Part shown: in pieces, positions 17,179 through 25,492 of the stretch
Position numbering within the stretch: position 1 is the first letter of the stretch
How the letters are laid out: every line of letters starts with the position of its first letter
Source: Actinoplanes utahensis
GTDB lineage: Bacteria > Actinomycetota > Actinomycetes > Mycobacteriales > Micromonosporaceae
Direction: 5' to 3'
DNA: 64,000 nucleotides
NCBI RefSeq assembly: GCF_016862455.1
Contig: NZ_BOMZ01000106.1
Coordinates: 1-64,000, forward strand
Notes under the pieces: generated by a model
Database searches by the model: none
Told to the model about the DNA's origin: nothing
What the model saw: only the letters and a program-made list of their open reading frames with translations
Translations under genes and position numbers: made by a program

Positions 17179-17514
17179 TCATCGGCGGTGGCGCGCGTGC
17201 TCGATCGCCCACTCGCCGAGGGCGACGATCAGCGGCAGCAGGGACTGACCGGAATCGGTCAGGGCGTATTCCATCCGGTCCGCGGCCGGTGTGCGGCTGA
17301 TCAGGCCGTCGCTCTCCAGACCCCGCAGCGTACGGGTGAGGATGCGCCGGCTGAGTCCCTCCACCGTCCGGTCGAGTTCGTTGAACCCCATCGGGCCCTC
17401 GCCCAGGATCACCAGGATCAGCACGCTCCATTTCTCCCCGACGCGCCGCAGCACGTACGTCGCCTCGCAGCTCTCACGGTCCGCCGAGGTGACCGGCAGC
17501 GGCAGGAGTGACAT
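17179..17514 (-). CDS. HxlR-family transcriptional regulator
   Basis: 111 residues, exactly the HxlR length. Winged helix with the family signature: SCEATYVLRRVGEKWSVLIL, then LGEGPMGFNELDRTVEGLSR, RILTRTLRGLESDGLI, and YALTDSGQSLLPLI. Position 16 in the Cys-containing start (RESCEATY) matches the redox- or electrophile-sensing cysteine found in many HxlR proteins. It is divergent from the SDR gene with 48 bp between start codons, the classical arrangement in which HxlR controls the oxidoreductase opposite it. Confidence 0.9.
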   Translation of the reverse strand: MSLLPLPVTSADRESCEATYVLRRVGEKWSVLILVILGEGPMGFNELDRTVEGLSRRILTRTLRGLESDGLISRTPAADRMEYALTDSGQSLLPLIVALGEWAIEHARHRR

Positions 17515-17562
17515 GGATGTGCCTTCTTTCCGACCCGGTCCGGTGCAGCCGACGATGCCAGT

Positions 17563-18297
17563 ATGCGCACTGTGGTGATCGCGGGCGGTACCCGCGGAAT
17601 CGGTGAGGCCCTCGCCTCCTCCCTGACCGGCTGGAACGTCATCGCCCTCGGCAGCGCCGACGCCGACCTGACGTCGATGGCCGAGACCCGCAAGCTGATC
17701 GCCCGGCTGCCGGACCGGATCGACGCCCTGGTGCTGTCCGCCGGGCAGTTCTCCAGCCGGCGGATCGTCACCGCCGAGGGCCTGGAACGCAGCTTCGCCA
17801 TCGTGGTAGCCGCCCGTTACCTGCTCACCGAGGGGCTGCGGCCGGCGCTGGAACGCGCGCCGAACCCGGTCATCGTCAACCTGTGCGGGGTCGGCGGGAT
17901 CAAGGCCGGCCGCATCCACTGGGACGATCTCCAGCTGGCCACGGGATATTCGCTGTTCACCGCGACGATGCAGGGGGCGCGGGCGCTGGATCTGCTCGGC
18001 GCCGGGTTCGCCGCCCGCTTCCCGGACAGCCCGATCCGGTACGTGTTGTACAACCCGCTGTTCGTCGACAGTGGCATGCACCGCAACTTCGGCCGGCCGA
18101 TGCGCTCGATCGTCGGTGCCGCGGCCCGCCTGTTCGGCGCCCGGCCGGCCGCTGCCGCCGTACCCCTGCGTGGTCTTCTGGAAAGCCCGCCCGCAGCCGC
18201 GCTGACCACCTTGCGCCGGGGTGATCCGGTGTCGCTGACCGCGGATCCGCGGGACGCCGCACGCCTCTACGCCCGGCTGGCGGAACTCACGAGCTGA
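17563..18297 (+). CDS. Short-chain dehydrogenase/reductase
   Basis: 244 residues. N-terminal MRTVVIAGGTRGIGEALASS is the GxxxGxG cofactor loop; ALVLSAGQFSS replaces the usual NNAG by SAGQ, and NLCGVGGIKA stands where the catalytic Ser strand lies. The Tyr-x-x-x-Lys motif is not seen in standard form (GYSLFTATMQGARAL gives Tyr without Lys at +4), so the protein belongs to a divergent SDR group and catalysis may differ. It likely reduces or oxidises a small carbonyl compound with NAD(P)H. Probably controlled by the divergent HxlR protein. Confidence 0.82.
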   Translation: MRTVVIAGGTRGIGEALASSLTGWNVIALGSADADLTSMAETRKLIARLPDRIDALVLSAGQFSSRRIVTAEGLERSFAIVVAARYLLTEGLRPALERAPNPVIVNLCGVGGIKAGRIHWDDLQLATGYSLFTATMQGARALDLLGAGFAARFPDSPIRYVLYNPLFVDSGMHRNFGRPMRSIVGAAARLFGARPAAAAVPLRGLLESPPAAALTTLRRGDPVSLTADPRDAARLYARLAELTS

Positions 18298-18327
18298 GCC
18301 CGCCGGCTCCGCGGCGCCGGACTCCGG

Positions 18328-18987
18328 TCAGAGCCGGGCCAGCAGTTCGGCGAGCTCGGCCGGCCGGGTCAGCATCGGCCAGTGTCCGGAGTCGATGTCG
18401 ACGAGCTCGACGTGCTTGGCCTTCGCGACGTCGCCGGCGTCGCCGCCCGCGATCCACTCGCGGGCCTGGGCCGGGCTGAACTCGGGGCAGACCACCACGA
18501 CCGGCACGTCGAACCGGCGCTCGTCGGTCAGCCGGACGATCCCCTTCGCCACGCCCTCCGGCACCGGGATCGCGTTCGCCGCGAACGCCGCCCGGGTCGC
18601 CTCGTCGATGTCGGCCGCGTCCGGGCCCTCGAACGGCTCCCAGCCGGGGAACGGCATGACCCCGTCCTCGATCGGGAAGAACGAGGCGAACTCGTCGCCG
18701 TCGCCGACCGCGAAGCCGCCGACCAGCACCACTTTCCCGACCTTCTCCGGCCGGGCGTCGGCGGCCAGCCAGGCCAGCGTGCACGCCGCCGAATGCCCGA
18801 CCACGATCGGCCTGCCGGGTGCGGCGTCCACGGCCGCGAGCACCGCCGCGACCTGGTCGTCGAGCGTCGCCGACCGCTCGGCCGGCAGGCTCACCGCCAC
18901 CGCGTCATCCGATCTCGCCACGACGCCGTCCCACACCGACGCGTCCGTCCACAGTCCACCGACGAGAATCAATCGTTGCGCAGTCAC
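18328..18987 (-). CDS. Alpha/beta hydrolase
   Basis: 219 residues. The order of motifs fits the fold: LILVGGLWTDASVWDG (oxyanion region), VVGHSAACTLAWLA (nucleophile elbow GHSA, Ser about 66), a cap insertion, then VVVVCPEFSPAQ and the final VDIDSGHWPML (catalytic His). It is close to the esterase/salicylate-esterase-like group with a short first strand. The substrate is unknown. It is preceded by its own promoter region and is not in an operon. Confidence 0.85.
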   Translation of the reverse strand: MTAQRLILVGGLWTDASVWDGVVARSDDAVAVSLPAERSATLDDQVAAVLAAVDAAPGRPIVVGHSAACTLAWLAADARPEKVGKVVLVGGFAVGDGDEFASFFPIEDGVMPFPGWEPFEGPDAADIDEATRAAFAANAIPVPEGVAKGIVRLTDERRFDVPVVVVCPEFSPAQAREWIAGGDAGDVAKAKHVELVDIDSGHWPMLTRPAELAELLARL

Positions 18988-19003
18988 CGGGCCAACCTAG
19001 ACC

Positions 19004-19129
19004 CTATTCCGGACGATTCACGTCCGGTTCGTGCCACCAGAACCGCATCAGGTACTCCTCTTTGATCGTGAGCTCGGCCAGCTCCTTGTCGTAGGCCGGC
19101 GTCAGCGCGTGATCGTGCCGCTGGAGCAC
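19004..19129 (-). CDS. Possible small protein or gene remnant
   Basis: A 41-residue minus-strand frame from GTG 19129 ends at 19004. It reads TPAYDKELAELTIKEEYLM then RFWWHEPDVNRPE. The charged helix and the aromatic tail look coding, but there is no clear ribosome-binding site, and the frame is open back to the macrodomain gene's stop. It may be the 3' end of a lost gene, or a short protein co-transcribed with the macrodomain gene. Confidence 0.3.
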   Translation of the reverse strand: MLQRHDHALTPAYDKELAELTIKEEYLMRFWWHEPDVNRPE

Positions 19130-19177
19130 GCCGTGGTGGTCGTGACGGCGTTGATCAAGCGGCTCACCAGCTTCCTC

Positions 19178-19660
19178 TCAGAAGTCGTACACCGTGGTCG
19201 GGATGTCCCGATCGCAGAGAGCGGCAACGATCATAGGCTCGATCCGCTCCCAGCGTCCGCCCGCGAGACCGCAACCGATACGCGGCATGTGTACCGACGC
19301 GTGCAGTGCGAGGGCGTGACCGGCGAGCGCGTGCAGGCACTTCTCGATCGCCTCGTACCGGACCGGTGCGGCGTTGTTGCGGGACCGGGCGGTCCGGATG
19401 CCCCGCTGGCCGATCATGTTGACCACCCAGATGTCCGCCTGCACCTGCACGATCTGTGTCGCGCCGAGACCGAAGTCGTTGCCGGCCCGCTCCCGGTGCC
19501 ACCGGCGGAACGCCCGTTCCGGTTCGGGCCAGCGCCGCGACACCGCCTCCACGAAACCCTTGCCCCAGGCCCCGATGTCATTGCAGACATGGGCGATCAC
19601 TTTCGGTCCCTTGGCCTGAGGGCTGGTCGCGTCACCCTTGATGATCTTCAAATCCGACAT
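19178..19660 (-). CDS. Macrodomain protein
   Basis: 160 residues, one complete macrodomain. KIIKGDATSPQAKGPKVIAH and VCNDIGAWGKGFVEAVSRRW carry the ADP-ribose-binding Asn/Gly loop (CNDIGAWGKGF), and HMPRIGCGLAGGRWERIEPM is the second ligand loop (GCGLAGG). Such ALC1/Poa1-like proteins bind ADP-ribose or remove it from phosphate or nucleic-acid targets. No ADP-ribosyltransferase or NAD-consuming gene is adjacent, so this one is probably housekeeping ADP-ribose turnover, but a conflict role is possible. Confidence 0.88.
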   Translation of the reverse strand: MSDLKIIKGDATSPQAKGPKVIAHVCNDIGAWGKGFVEAVSRRWPEPERAFRRWHRERAGNDFGLGATQIVQVQADIWVVNMIGQRGIRTARSRNNAAPVRYEAIEKCLHALAGHALALHASVHMPRIGCGLAGGRWERIEPMIVAALCDRDIPTTVYDF

Positions 19661-19878
19661 CAGGCGATCCTGCCGTACGGGATCCGCAACCGTCGACCGA
19701 TCGTCGCGGCGCGGAGCCGGCGTCCGCGGCCGTGCAGGAACACCCGGGTCCGGCCGGGGGGAGCGCCTCCGGCACCAGACCGACGAAGGAGGCCGGGACC
19801 ACCGGAACCGCCGCCACGGCGAACCCGCCGAGCATCACGCCGCATCTTCACGGGTCGATGCCTTGGCCGTAGCCTCGG

Positions 19879-20529
19879 ATGATGATCACGCTGACGCCGG
19901 TGCTGGACCTCTGGTCGATCGAGTGCCCCTTCTGGCCGGTCGGCGAATCACGCCCGATCGTCCGGCGACCGACGGCGGAGCAGGTGGGGACGGCGATATG
20001 GGCGCTGATCGGGCGCAGCGTCACCTCCATCGACCTCCACGTCACCGCGGGGAGCCCGGCCGACGCGATCGAGGCGTACCTGATCCTGCACCGGGACGGC
20101 GACGACGACGATCATGCGCCGGGTGGGCTGCGGCTCACCCGTGGCGGTGTCGTCATCGAACCGGGTTGTTGCGCCGGTCTCGACGAGTGGCGTGACTGGC
20201 TCCGTGTGCCCGGCGGGGCGATCATCGACCTCGGTCATGATCCGGACGTGCTGATCGAGCACCGCGGCCCGGTGGTGCGAGTGTGGCAGGACCGGGACCG
20301 GCTGCTGCCCGGCGACGAGCCGGGGCCGGGTGAGCCGTACGCCGACGTCCCGCGCACTGCTCTGCCGGGCCTGCTGCACGGCGTACAGCAGGATCTGATC
20401 GGATTTCTGGACGCGGTCCGGCCGTGGGCGCGCCGCATCGCCCCGGACCTGGCCGGTCCGCTAGCCGAAGCCGTGGACCGGCGCCTGCGCATCACCGCGC
20501 CTCTGGAGATCGCGCCAGGGCTTCCCTGA
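19879..20529 (+). CDS. Hypothetical protein
   Basis: 216 residues, soluble, rich in Asp and Gly (LHRDGDDDDHAPGG, ADVPRTALPGLLHGV). No known fold is recognised. The start codons ATG ATG at 19879/19882 follow immediately after a stretch with no signal peptide. It may be an Imm-like or regulatory hypothetical; the C-terminal helices (LLHGVQQDLIGFLDAVRPWA) look like a dimer surface. Transcribed alone ahead of DoxX. Confidence 0.6.
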   Translation: MMITLTPVLDLWSIECPFWPVGESRPIVRRPTAEQVGTAIWALIGRSVTSIDLHVTAGSPADAIEAYLILHRDGDDDDHAPGGLRLTRGGVVIEPGCCAGLDEWRDWLRVPGGAIIDLGHDPDVLIEHRGPVVRVWQDRDRLLPGDEPGPGEPYADVPRTALPGLLHGVQQDLIGFLDAVRPWARRIAPDLAGPLAEAVDRRLRITAPLEIAPGLP

Positions 20530-20608
20530 TCAGCCGGCCCGCAGAGCGGCAACGGTACCCGCCGATCCCGGGTGCTGAGGCACTGTGGACAATTCGTGGT
20601 CCGTCTAT

Positions 20609-20625
20609 TTAGGGTAGCCTTACTT
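20609..20625 (+). promoter_or_regulatory. Candidate iron box (DmdR/IdeR type) before the DoxX gene
   Basis: TTAGGGTAGCCTTACTT matches the actinobacterial iron-regulator consensus (TTAGGTTAGGCTAACCT) at 13 of 17 positions. It lies 27 bp upstream of the DoxX start in an AT-rich promoter. If real, the DoxX gene would be repressed by iron-loaded DtxR-family regulator. Confidence 0.4.
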
Positions 20626-20651
20626 CATCCACGTACAAACCTGGAGCAACC

Positions 20652-21092
20652 GTGACTTTCCCCCGCTTTGCCGGTCCGGTATGGTCCCTTTTCCGCATCG
20701 TCCTCGGGCTGCTCTTCGCCTGCCACGGACTCGCGACCCTGTTCGGCCTCTTCGGTGGCAGCCCCAGCACCGGCGGAGCCGTCCCGGTCGGCACCTGGCC
20801 CGGCTGGTACGCCGGCGTGATCCAGCTCGTCTGCGGCGGCCTCGTCCTGCTCGGCCTGTTCGCCCGCCCGGCAGCGATCCTCGCCTCCGGCTCGATGGCG
20901 TACGCATACTTCGTCGTCCACCAGAAGTCCGGTCTTCTGCCGATCGAGAACGGCGGCGTCAGCTCCGCGCTGTACGCCTGGTCGTTCCTGGCCGTCGCCG
21001 CTCTCGGCGCCGGTCCCTGGTCGCTGGACGCGCTGCTGTCGCGCCGTAAGAAGGATGCCGCCCCGGCCGCCTCGCAGCCGGCCACCGTCTAA
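20652..21092 (+). CDS. DoxX-family membrane protein
   Basis: 146 residues, four hydrophobic segments, typical DoxX: SLFRIVLGLLFACHGLATLF at the start with the conserved HGL, then WPGWYAGVIQLVCGGLVLLG and FARPAAILASGSMAYAYFVV, and YAWSFLAVAALGAGPWSLDA. DoxX proteins are small membrane proteins linked to redox defence. GTG start at 20652 after a purine-rich GGAGC. The upstream region has an iron-box-like site. It probably forms a unit with the Ddn-like gene 54 bp downstream. Confidence 0.88.
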   Translation: MTFPRFAGPVWSLFRIVLGLLFACHGLATLFGLFGGSPSTGGAVPVGTWPGWYAGVIQLVCGGLVLLGLFARPAAILASGSMAYAYFVVHQKSGLLPIENGGVSSALYAWSFLAVAALGAGPWSLDALLSRRKKDAAPAASQPATV

Positions 21093-21146
21093 GGGTTTCC
21101 CCTGAGTGTCACAGTGAGGGGCCGAGCCACTGGATCGGAGTTCACT

Positions 21147-21620
21147 GTGTCGCAGAAGAGTGCAACGCGCGGGCCATTCCTGCCGCCCCGCTGGGTCATC
21201 CGCACCGCCTGGGCGGTGCACCGCGCGATCTACAAGGTCAGCGGGGGCCGGTCCGGGCTGCGCCGCCAGGACCCCACCCAGTGGGGCATGATGCGCCTGA
21301 CCGCGCGGGGCCGCCGCAGCGGCCGGCCCCGCAGCGTGATCCTGGCCTACGTCGAGGACGGCCCGAACCTGTTCACCCTCGCCATGAACGGCTGGGGCGA
21401 GGCTGAACCGGCCTGGTGGCTCAACCTCCAGGCCGATCCGGACGCCGAGGTGGTCCTGCCGGGCGGCACACGCCAGGTCCGGGCCCGGGCCGCCGAGGGC
21501 GCCGAACGCGAACGGCTCTGGCAGAAGTACCGCGGCTTCCAGGATCACCTGGACGAGTACGCGGCCCGGCGCCCCACCCCGACCGCGGTGGTCGTGCTGG
21601 AGCCCCGGGCCGCCGCCTGA
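21147..21620 (+). CDS. F420-dependent (Ddn-like) nitroreductase family protein
   Basis: 157 residues with the split beta-barrel of deazaflavin-dependent oxidoreductases: TARGRRSGRPRSVILAYVED, then FTLAMNGWGEAEPAWWLNLQ and ADPDAEVVLPGGTRQVRARA, the classic order of the Ddn family (PF04075). The cofactor is F420. GTG at 21147 is preceded by GGATCGGAG. It is convergent with the methyltransferase gene and ends only one base from its stop codon. The window holds two further members of this family. Confidence 0.88.
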   Translation: MSQKSATRGPFLPPRWVIRTAWAVHRAIYKVSGGRSGLRRQDPTQWGMMRLTARGRRSGRPRSVILAYVEDGPNLFTLAMNGWGEAEPAWWLNLQADPDAEVVLPGGTRQVRARAAEGAERERLWQKYRGFQDHLDEYAARRPTPTAVVVLEPRAAA

Positions 21621-22367
21621 TCAGCGCCGCTTCAGGGCGAACACACCCCAGCCCAGGTACGTCCGCTGATAACGGACGTACCGCAGCGGGGCGGTGTCCA
21701 GCTCGGCGCGGAACTCGGCGGCCATCTCGTCGCCGGGATTCGCGTCGAGCCACTCGCGGACGGTGAACCACTGGGCCGCGACGTAACGATCCCAGCCGCC
21801 CTCGTCGGCGAGCACCATCTCCACCAGATCCCAGCCGAGCCGCCCGAACGACTCCACCAGGCCCGGCAGGTCGGTGAATTCGTCACGGGAACCGGCGCCG
21901 CTGCCCTCGACCGCCTCCTGATCGGGTGGGTCCTGCCGCCAGAACGGCTCCCCGACCAGGGCGAGACCGCCCGGCCGCAGGCTGCGTTCCAGCAGCGCGA
22001 GAGTGCCCGGGACACCGCCGCCGATCCAGGTGGCACCGACACACGCGGCGACGTCCACCGGCGTCTCGGCGACGAATCCGGAGGCGTCGCCGTGCACGAA
22101 CGACACCGACCCGTCGACGCCGAGCTCCGCGGCACGGGCGCGCGCCGCGGCCAGGAACACGGTGCTGATGTCGACGCCGGTGCCGGTGACGCCGTGATCA
22201 CGGCTCCACGTGCACAGCATCTCCCCGCTGCCGCAGGCCAGATCCAGCACTGATCGGCCCGGACGAAGCCGGATGGCCTCACCCAGGGTGACCAGCTGCC
22301 GCGGGGTGAACGGGTCGTGGATGCGGTGATCCCGTTCCCGGATGGCGAAACTACGAGGCAGATCCAC
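21621..22367 (-). CDS. Class I SAM-dependent methyltransferase
   Basis: 248 residues. Motif I is SVLDLACGSGEMLCTWSRD, with the GxGxG-like loop (ACGSGE); motif II-like TGVDISTVFLAAARARAAE; a later VSFVHGDASGFVAETPVD and the motif IV strand VDVAACVGATWIGGG. It should use S-adenosylmethionine to methylate a small molecule; the acceptor is unknown. The C-terminal aromatic region (YVAAQWFTVREWLDAN) is usual for the group. Start is the ATG at 22367. Confidence 0.85.
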   Translation of the reverse strand: MDLPRSFAIRERDHRIHDPFTPRQLVTLGEAIRLRPGRSVLDLACGSGEMLCTWSRDHGVTGTGVDISTVFLAAARARAAELGVDGSVSFVHGDASGFVAETPVDVAACVGATWIGGGVPGTLALLERSLRPGGLALVGEPFWRQDPPDQEAVEGSGAGSRDEFTDLPGLVESFGRLGWDLVEMVLADEGGWDRYVAAQWFTVREWLDANPGDEMAAEFRAELDTAPLRYVRYQRTYLGWGVFALKRR

Positions 22368-22516
22368 TTCTACTGTTCCTCACGCCGGACGTACGGATGG
22401 ACAGGACGGCACCGGCGTGGACAGGCATAATAGTCAACTCCTCAGGCGGGAACGAGGCCCGCAATCTAACGGCGGCGAGACGATCGTGCGATCGATTTTC
22501 GTCGGCGGAGGGCCCT

Positions 22517-23419
22517 ATGATCGGCGCCGTGGCGAGTTGGCAGATGGGTGTGGTGGCGGCCTTCGTCCGGCTGGTCTACCGGCGGCGGTTCCTCAGCGAG
22601 GCGGCCGGCCTGCGGACGCTGCGGCGTTCCAAGGGCGCTTCCGCGCCACCGAAGAGCCTGACCCGGGCGTACGCGGTGAGCACCACCCGGGAGCACGGAT
22701 TCGACCTGCACCGGGTCCGCCCGAGTGGGGCCGGCACCGGCGTCACCGTGCTCTACCTGCACGGCGGGGCGTACACGAGCGAGATCGTCCGGCAGCACTG
22801 GTCGCTGATCGGGTGGCTCGCCGGGCGGACCGGGCATGAGGTCGTCGTGCCCATCTACGGCCTCGCGCCCGCCCACCAGGGCCTTCAGGCCCTCGACTTC
22901 GTCACCGCGGTGATCGCCGCCGAGACCGCCCGCGGCCGCCGGGTCTACCTGGCCGGCGACTCGGCGGGCGGCGGCCTCGCCCTGCTGGCCGCCCAGGCCG
23001 TCGGTGGTCCGGCCGGCGGAGTCGCCGGGGTGACCGCGATCGCGCCCTGGCTGGACCTGTCGATCAGCAACCCCGAGGTGGACCTGATCGAGCCGCACGA
23101 CCCGTGGCTGAAACGGCCGGGGCTGCGGCCGATCGCCGCCGCCTGGGCCGGTGACGTGCCGTTGCGGGATCCCCGGCTCAGCCCGCTCTTCGGCGACCTG
23201 AGCGCGCTGCCACCGCTGCAGATCCTGGTCGGCACCTGCGACATCACCCTGGCCGACTGCCGCCTGCTGCGCGACCGGCTGCCGGCGGGCGTGCCCCTGA
23301 CCTACCACGAGGAGCCGGGCGCGATCCACGACTATCCCCTGCTGCCGGTCCCGGAGGCCCGTGCCGGCCGGTCGGCCATCGCCGACCACATCCGCCGCAC
23401 CACTCAGCCCGCGGTCTGA
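22517..23419 (+). CDS. HSL-type alpha/beta hydrolase (esterase)
   Basis: 300 residues. The hormone-sensitive-lipase signature is complete: VLYLHGGAYTSEI (oxyanion HGG), VYLAGDSAGGGLALLAAQAV (GDSAGG nucleophile), TCDITLADCRLLRDRLPAGV (catalytic Asp region) and EEPGAIHDYPLLP (catalytic His). It hydrolyses short- or medium-chain esters in the cytosol. The ATG at 22517 is chosen because GGAGGG lies just upstream and coding character begins there. It overlaps the convergent gene by 16 bp at the 3' end. Confidence 0.88.
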   Translation: MIGAVASWQMGVVAAFVRLVYRRRFLSEAAGLRTLRRSKGASAPPKSLTRAYAVSTTREHGFDLHRVRPSGAGTGVTVLYLHGGAYTSEIVRQHWSLIGWLAGRTGHEVVVPIYGLAPAHQGLQALDFVTAVIAAETARGRRVYLAGDSAGGGLALLAAQAVGGPAGGVAGVTAIAPWLDLSISNPEVDLIEPHDPWLKRPGLRPIAAAWAGDVPLRDPRLSPLFGDLSALPPLQILVGTCDITLADCRLLRDRLPAGVPLTYHEEPGAIHDYPLLPVPEARAGRSAIADHIRRTTQPAV

Positions 23420-24081
23420 GCCACCGCCAACAGGCGCGCCAGCTTCCGGTGCGGGAACTTCTTCGGCCCCTGCCGGCGGGTGTAGAGGTCTTTGTCGTTG
23501 TGGCCGGTCTGCACCGCCCAGCGGCGCCCGGCGTCGTCGGTGTGCCACGTGACGTTCTGTCCGCGCAGGTCGTTCCGGGCCAGCCAGTCCGCGGCGGTCG
23601 GCCAGTAACCGGTCCACCCCGCCGGCCGCAGTGACTCGTGAGCGGCGTCGACCTGCGCGGCGGCCGCCTCCACATCGTCGTCGTCGAAGACCGCGGCGAA
23701 CCGGCACAGCAGCGCCAGCGCCGGCCCCGGATGCCGTTCCCCGTCGACGGCCCGGCAGATCGTCTCCAGCTCGGACCAGCGGAACACGTGCGGATGCCAG
23801 TGGGCGATGTCGTCCCAGCCCAGCGAGGCGGTCTCGGGTTCACCGGGGACGAGGACACCGAGTTCGTGCAAATCCAGTTCCAGGCAGACGTCGAGCACCA
23901 GGCGGTAGCCCTCGCCGACATCGAAGAACACCTCGACGCCTTCGACGTCCTCGTCGTCCTCGCCCAGGTCGAGAGGCTCGATGGAATCGGCCAGGTCACC
24001 GAGCCGCTCGAATCCGGGCCCCTCGTCGTAGGCGAAGGTGTACCGGGCCCAGAAGGCCGGGTCGTGCAGGGGGAGGTCCAT
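23404..24081 (-). CDS. Hypothetical protein, acidic
   Basis: 225 residues, soluble, strongly acidic with no signal or membrane segment. It begins DLPLHDPAFWARYTFAYDEG and contains EPLDLGEDDEDVEGVEVFFD and PHVFRWSELETICRAVDG. The last 50 residues are basic (LYTRRQGPKKFPHRK), which could bind nucleic acid. I do not recognise the family; similar proteins are found in Actinoplanes and Streptomyces next to varied genes. Its 3' end overlaps the convergent hydrolase. Confidence 0.62.
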   Translation of the reverse strand: MDLPLHDPAFWARYTFAYDEGPGFERLGDLADSIEPLDLGEDDEDVEGVEVFFDVGEGYRLVLDVCLELDLHELGVLVPGEPETASLGWDDIAHWHPHVFRWSELETICRAVDGERHPGPALALLCRFAAVFDDDDVEAAAAQVDAAHESLRPAGWTGYWPTAADWLARNDLRGQNVTWHTDDAGRRWAVQTGHNDKDLYTRRQGPKKFPHRKLARLLAVAQTAG

Positions 24082-24193
24082 CCAACGATCATGCCCTTAC
24101 GGGTTCCGGGCCCCGCGTACCTCCGCAGAGGGATGCGTGAATACCCCTGTGGAAGGTTCCGGAAGAGCGGCGCCGGTTTCTACGGTTTCGGGC

Positions 24194-24694
24194 ATGAGTC
24201 GATACCGCAGAATCACTGCTCTGGCCGCCACCGTCGCCCTCGCCGTCGTCGGGCTCGGCGCCACCGCCGGATCCGCATCGGCCGGTTCCGGACGGGACCG
24301 GGACCTCGCCGCGCTGCGGGATCTGCGGCAACGGCAGGACGCGGCCTGGGCGGCAGCCGACGCGAAGGCGTATGCCGCGGTCTACACCACCGACGCCGAT
24401 CTGGTCACCTTCAACGGCGACCACATGAGCGGCCGGGCCGAGATCGAGGAGGGGATGGGCTACTACTTCGAGAACTACATGCGGGGTACGCGTCTTCTGC
24501 AGCAGGACGAGCGGATCCGGTTCCCGGAGCCCGACCTGGCGTTCATCGTCCGCACCGGATGTGTTCTGTGGCCGGGCGAGACGGCGTGCACCGACGAGGC
24601 TCTCTCCGTCAACACCAACGTCGCCGTGAAACGGGACGGCCGCTGGCTCTACACGTCCTTCCAGAACACCCGGATCCGGCCGCTGCGCCCCTGA
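24194..24694 (+). CDS. Secreted SnoaL-like (DUF4440/SgcJ) protein
   Basis: 166 residues: Sec signal peptide (MSRYRRITALAATVALAVVG..GSASA) then an NTF2-like fold of the SgcJ/EcaC group: LRDLRQRQDAAWAAADAKAY, AAVYTTDADLVTFNGDHMSG, EIEEGMGYYFENYMRGTRLL, and KRDGRWLYTSFQNTRIRPL. Two cysteines (TGCVLW, ETACTD) may form a disulfide, in keeping with export. The ATG at 24194 begins the signal peptide. Members of this family act as isomerases, cyclases or ligand binders; this one cannot be assigned. Confidence 0.82.
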   Translation: MSRYRRITALAATVALAVVGLGATAGSASAGSGRDRDLAALRDLRQRQDAAWAAADAKAYAAVYTTDADLVTFNGDHMSGRAEIEEGMGYYFENYMRGTRLLQQDERIRFPEPDLAFIVRTGCVLWPGETACTDEALSVNTNVAVKRDGRWLYTSFQNTRIRPLRP

Positions 24695-24701
24695 GGCGTC
24701 G

Positions 24702-25334
24702 TCACTGACGCTCGATCCGGTGGCGCAGCTCCGCCACCCCGTCGCCGGACAGGTCGGCCACGGCGACCCGGCGGCCGGTCAGCGCCAGCATCACCGCCTC
24801 CGCGCCCCCGCTGACCAGCGGGCCGCTGCCGGCGGACCAGCCCAGGTCGGTCGCCTCGAAACGCAGGCCGAGCGGCCGCCGCCTCGGCACGAAACCCACC
24901 GCGCGGCCACCGACCAGGAAGTCCAGCGTGACCCGCAGCCGCTCCGGTTCGAGCCGGTGCGGCAGACCCAGCGGCCGGCGGATGTCCTGGCCGTGCACCT
25001 GAAGATCGGTGAGCTGCCCGGGATAGCCGACGATCGGCGGCTGGAGAGGATTGTCAGCATGCTCGCGCAGGAGCCCGGCCAGTTCGCCGGCGGGTCGTCC
25101 GGCCATCTGCCCGGCGAGCCGGGCGTTGGCCTTGTGGATGTTGAAACCGCTGCGGACCAGCAGTTTCAGCAGCGCCGAGTTCGGTGCGGCGATCGCGGCG
25201 ACCAGGTGCCCGATCACCTCCTTGACGGTCCACGCGTCACAGAGGCTGCGGGTCGCCAGCTGCTCGGCGTCGAGGGTGTCGACCAGATCGGCCATCCGGC
25301 GCCGCTCGTCACTGATCATCGTGAGAACGTCCAC
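24702..25334 (-). CDS. DinB/maleylpyruvate isomerase-like, mycothiol-dependent family protein
   Basis: 210 residues. The N-terminal four-helix DinB/MDMPI part begins ISDERRRMADLVDTLDAEQL and continues SLCDAWTVKEVIGHLVAAIA, the typical W-t-v-k-d-v-l-a-H-L motif with one metal His. A second His is seen in QVHGQDIRRPLGLPH. These proteins use mycothiol as cofactor, as expected for actinobacteria. No gene next door suggests a pathway. It converges with the SnoaL-like gene, with only seven bases between stops. Confidence 0.82.
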   Translation of the reverse strand: MDVLTMISDERRRMADLVDTLDAEQLATRSLCDAWTVKEVIGHLVAAIAAPNSALLKLLVRSGFNIHKANARLAGQMAGRPAGELAGLLREHADNPLQPPIVGYPGQLTDLQVHGQDIRRPLGLPHRLEPERLRVTLDFLVGGRAVGFVPRRRPLGLRFEATDLGWSAGSGPLVSGGAEAVMLALTGRRVAVADLSGDGVAELRHRIERQ

Positions 25335-25492
25335 ATCGGAACGCTATCGCACCCCGTCAGCGCCGGGCACCACGATCCGGACCGGCACCCGCGCTCGAAC
25401 CGCCGGGGACATCGATCTCATCGTCACATCACTCTGCTGTGCCGGGGTCCGTGCCGACCATCGACCCATCGGTGATCATCTAGGCTTCGTGG

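Noticed and set aside
19632..19838. Minus-strand frame with a hydrophobic N-terminus upstream of the macrodomain gene
   Set aside because: It overlaps the start of the macrodomain gene in another frame and lacks a ribosome site.
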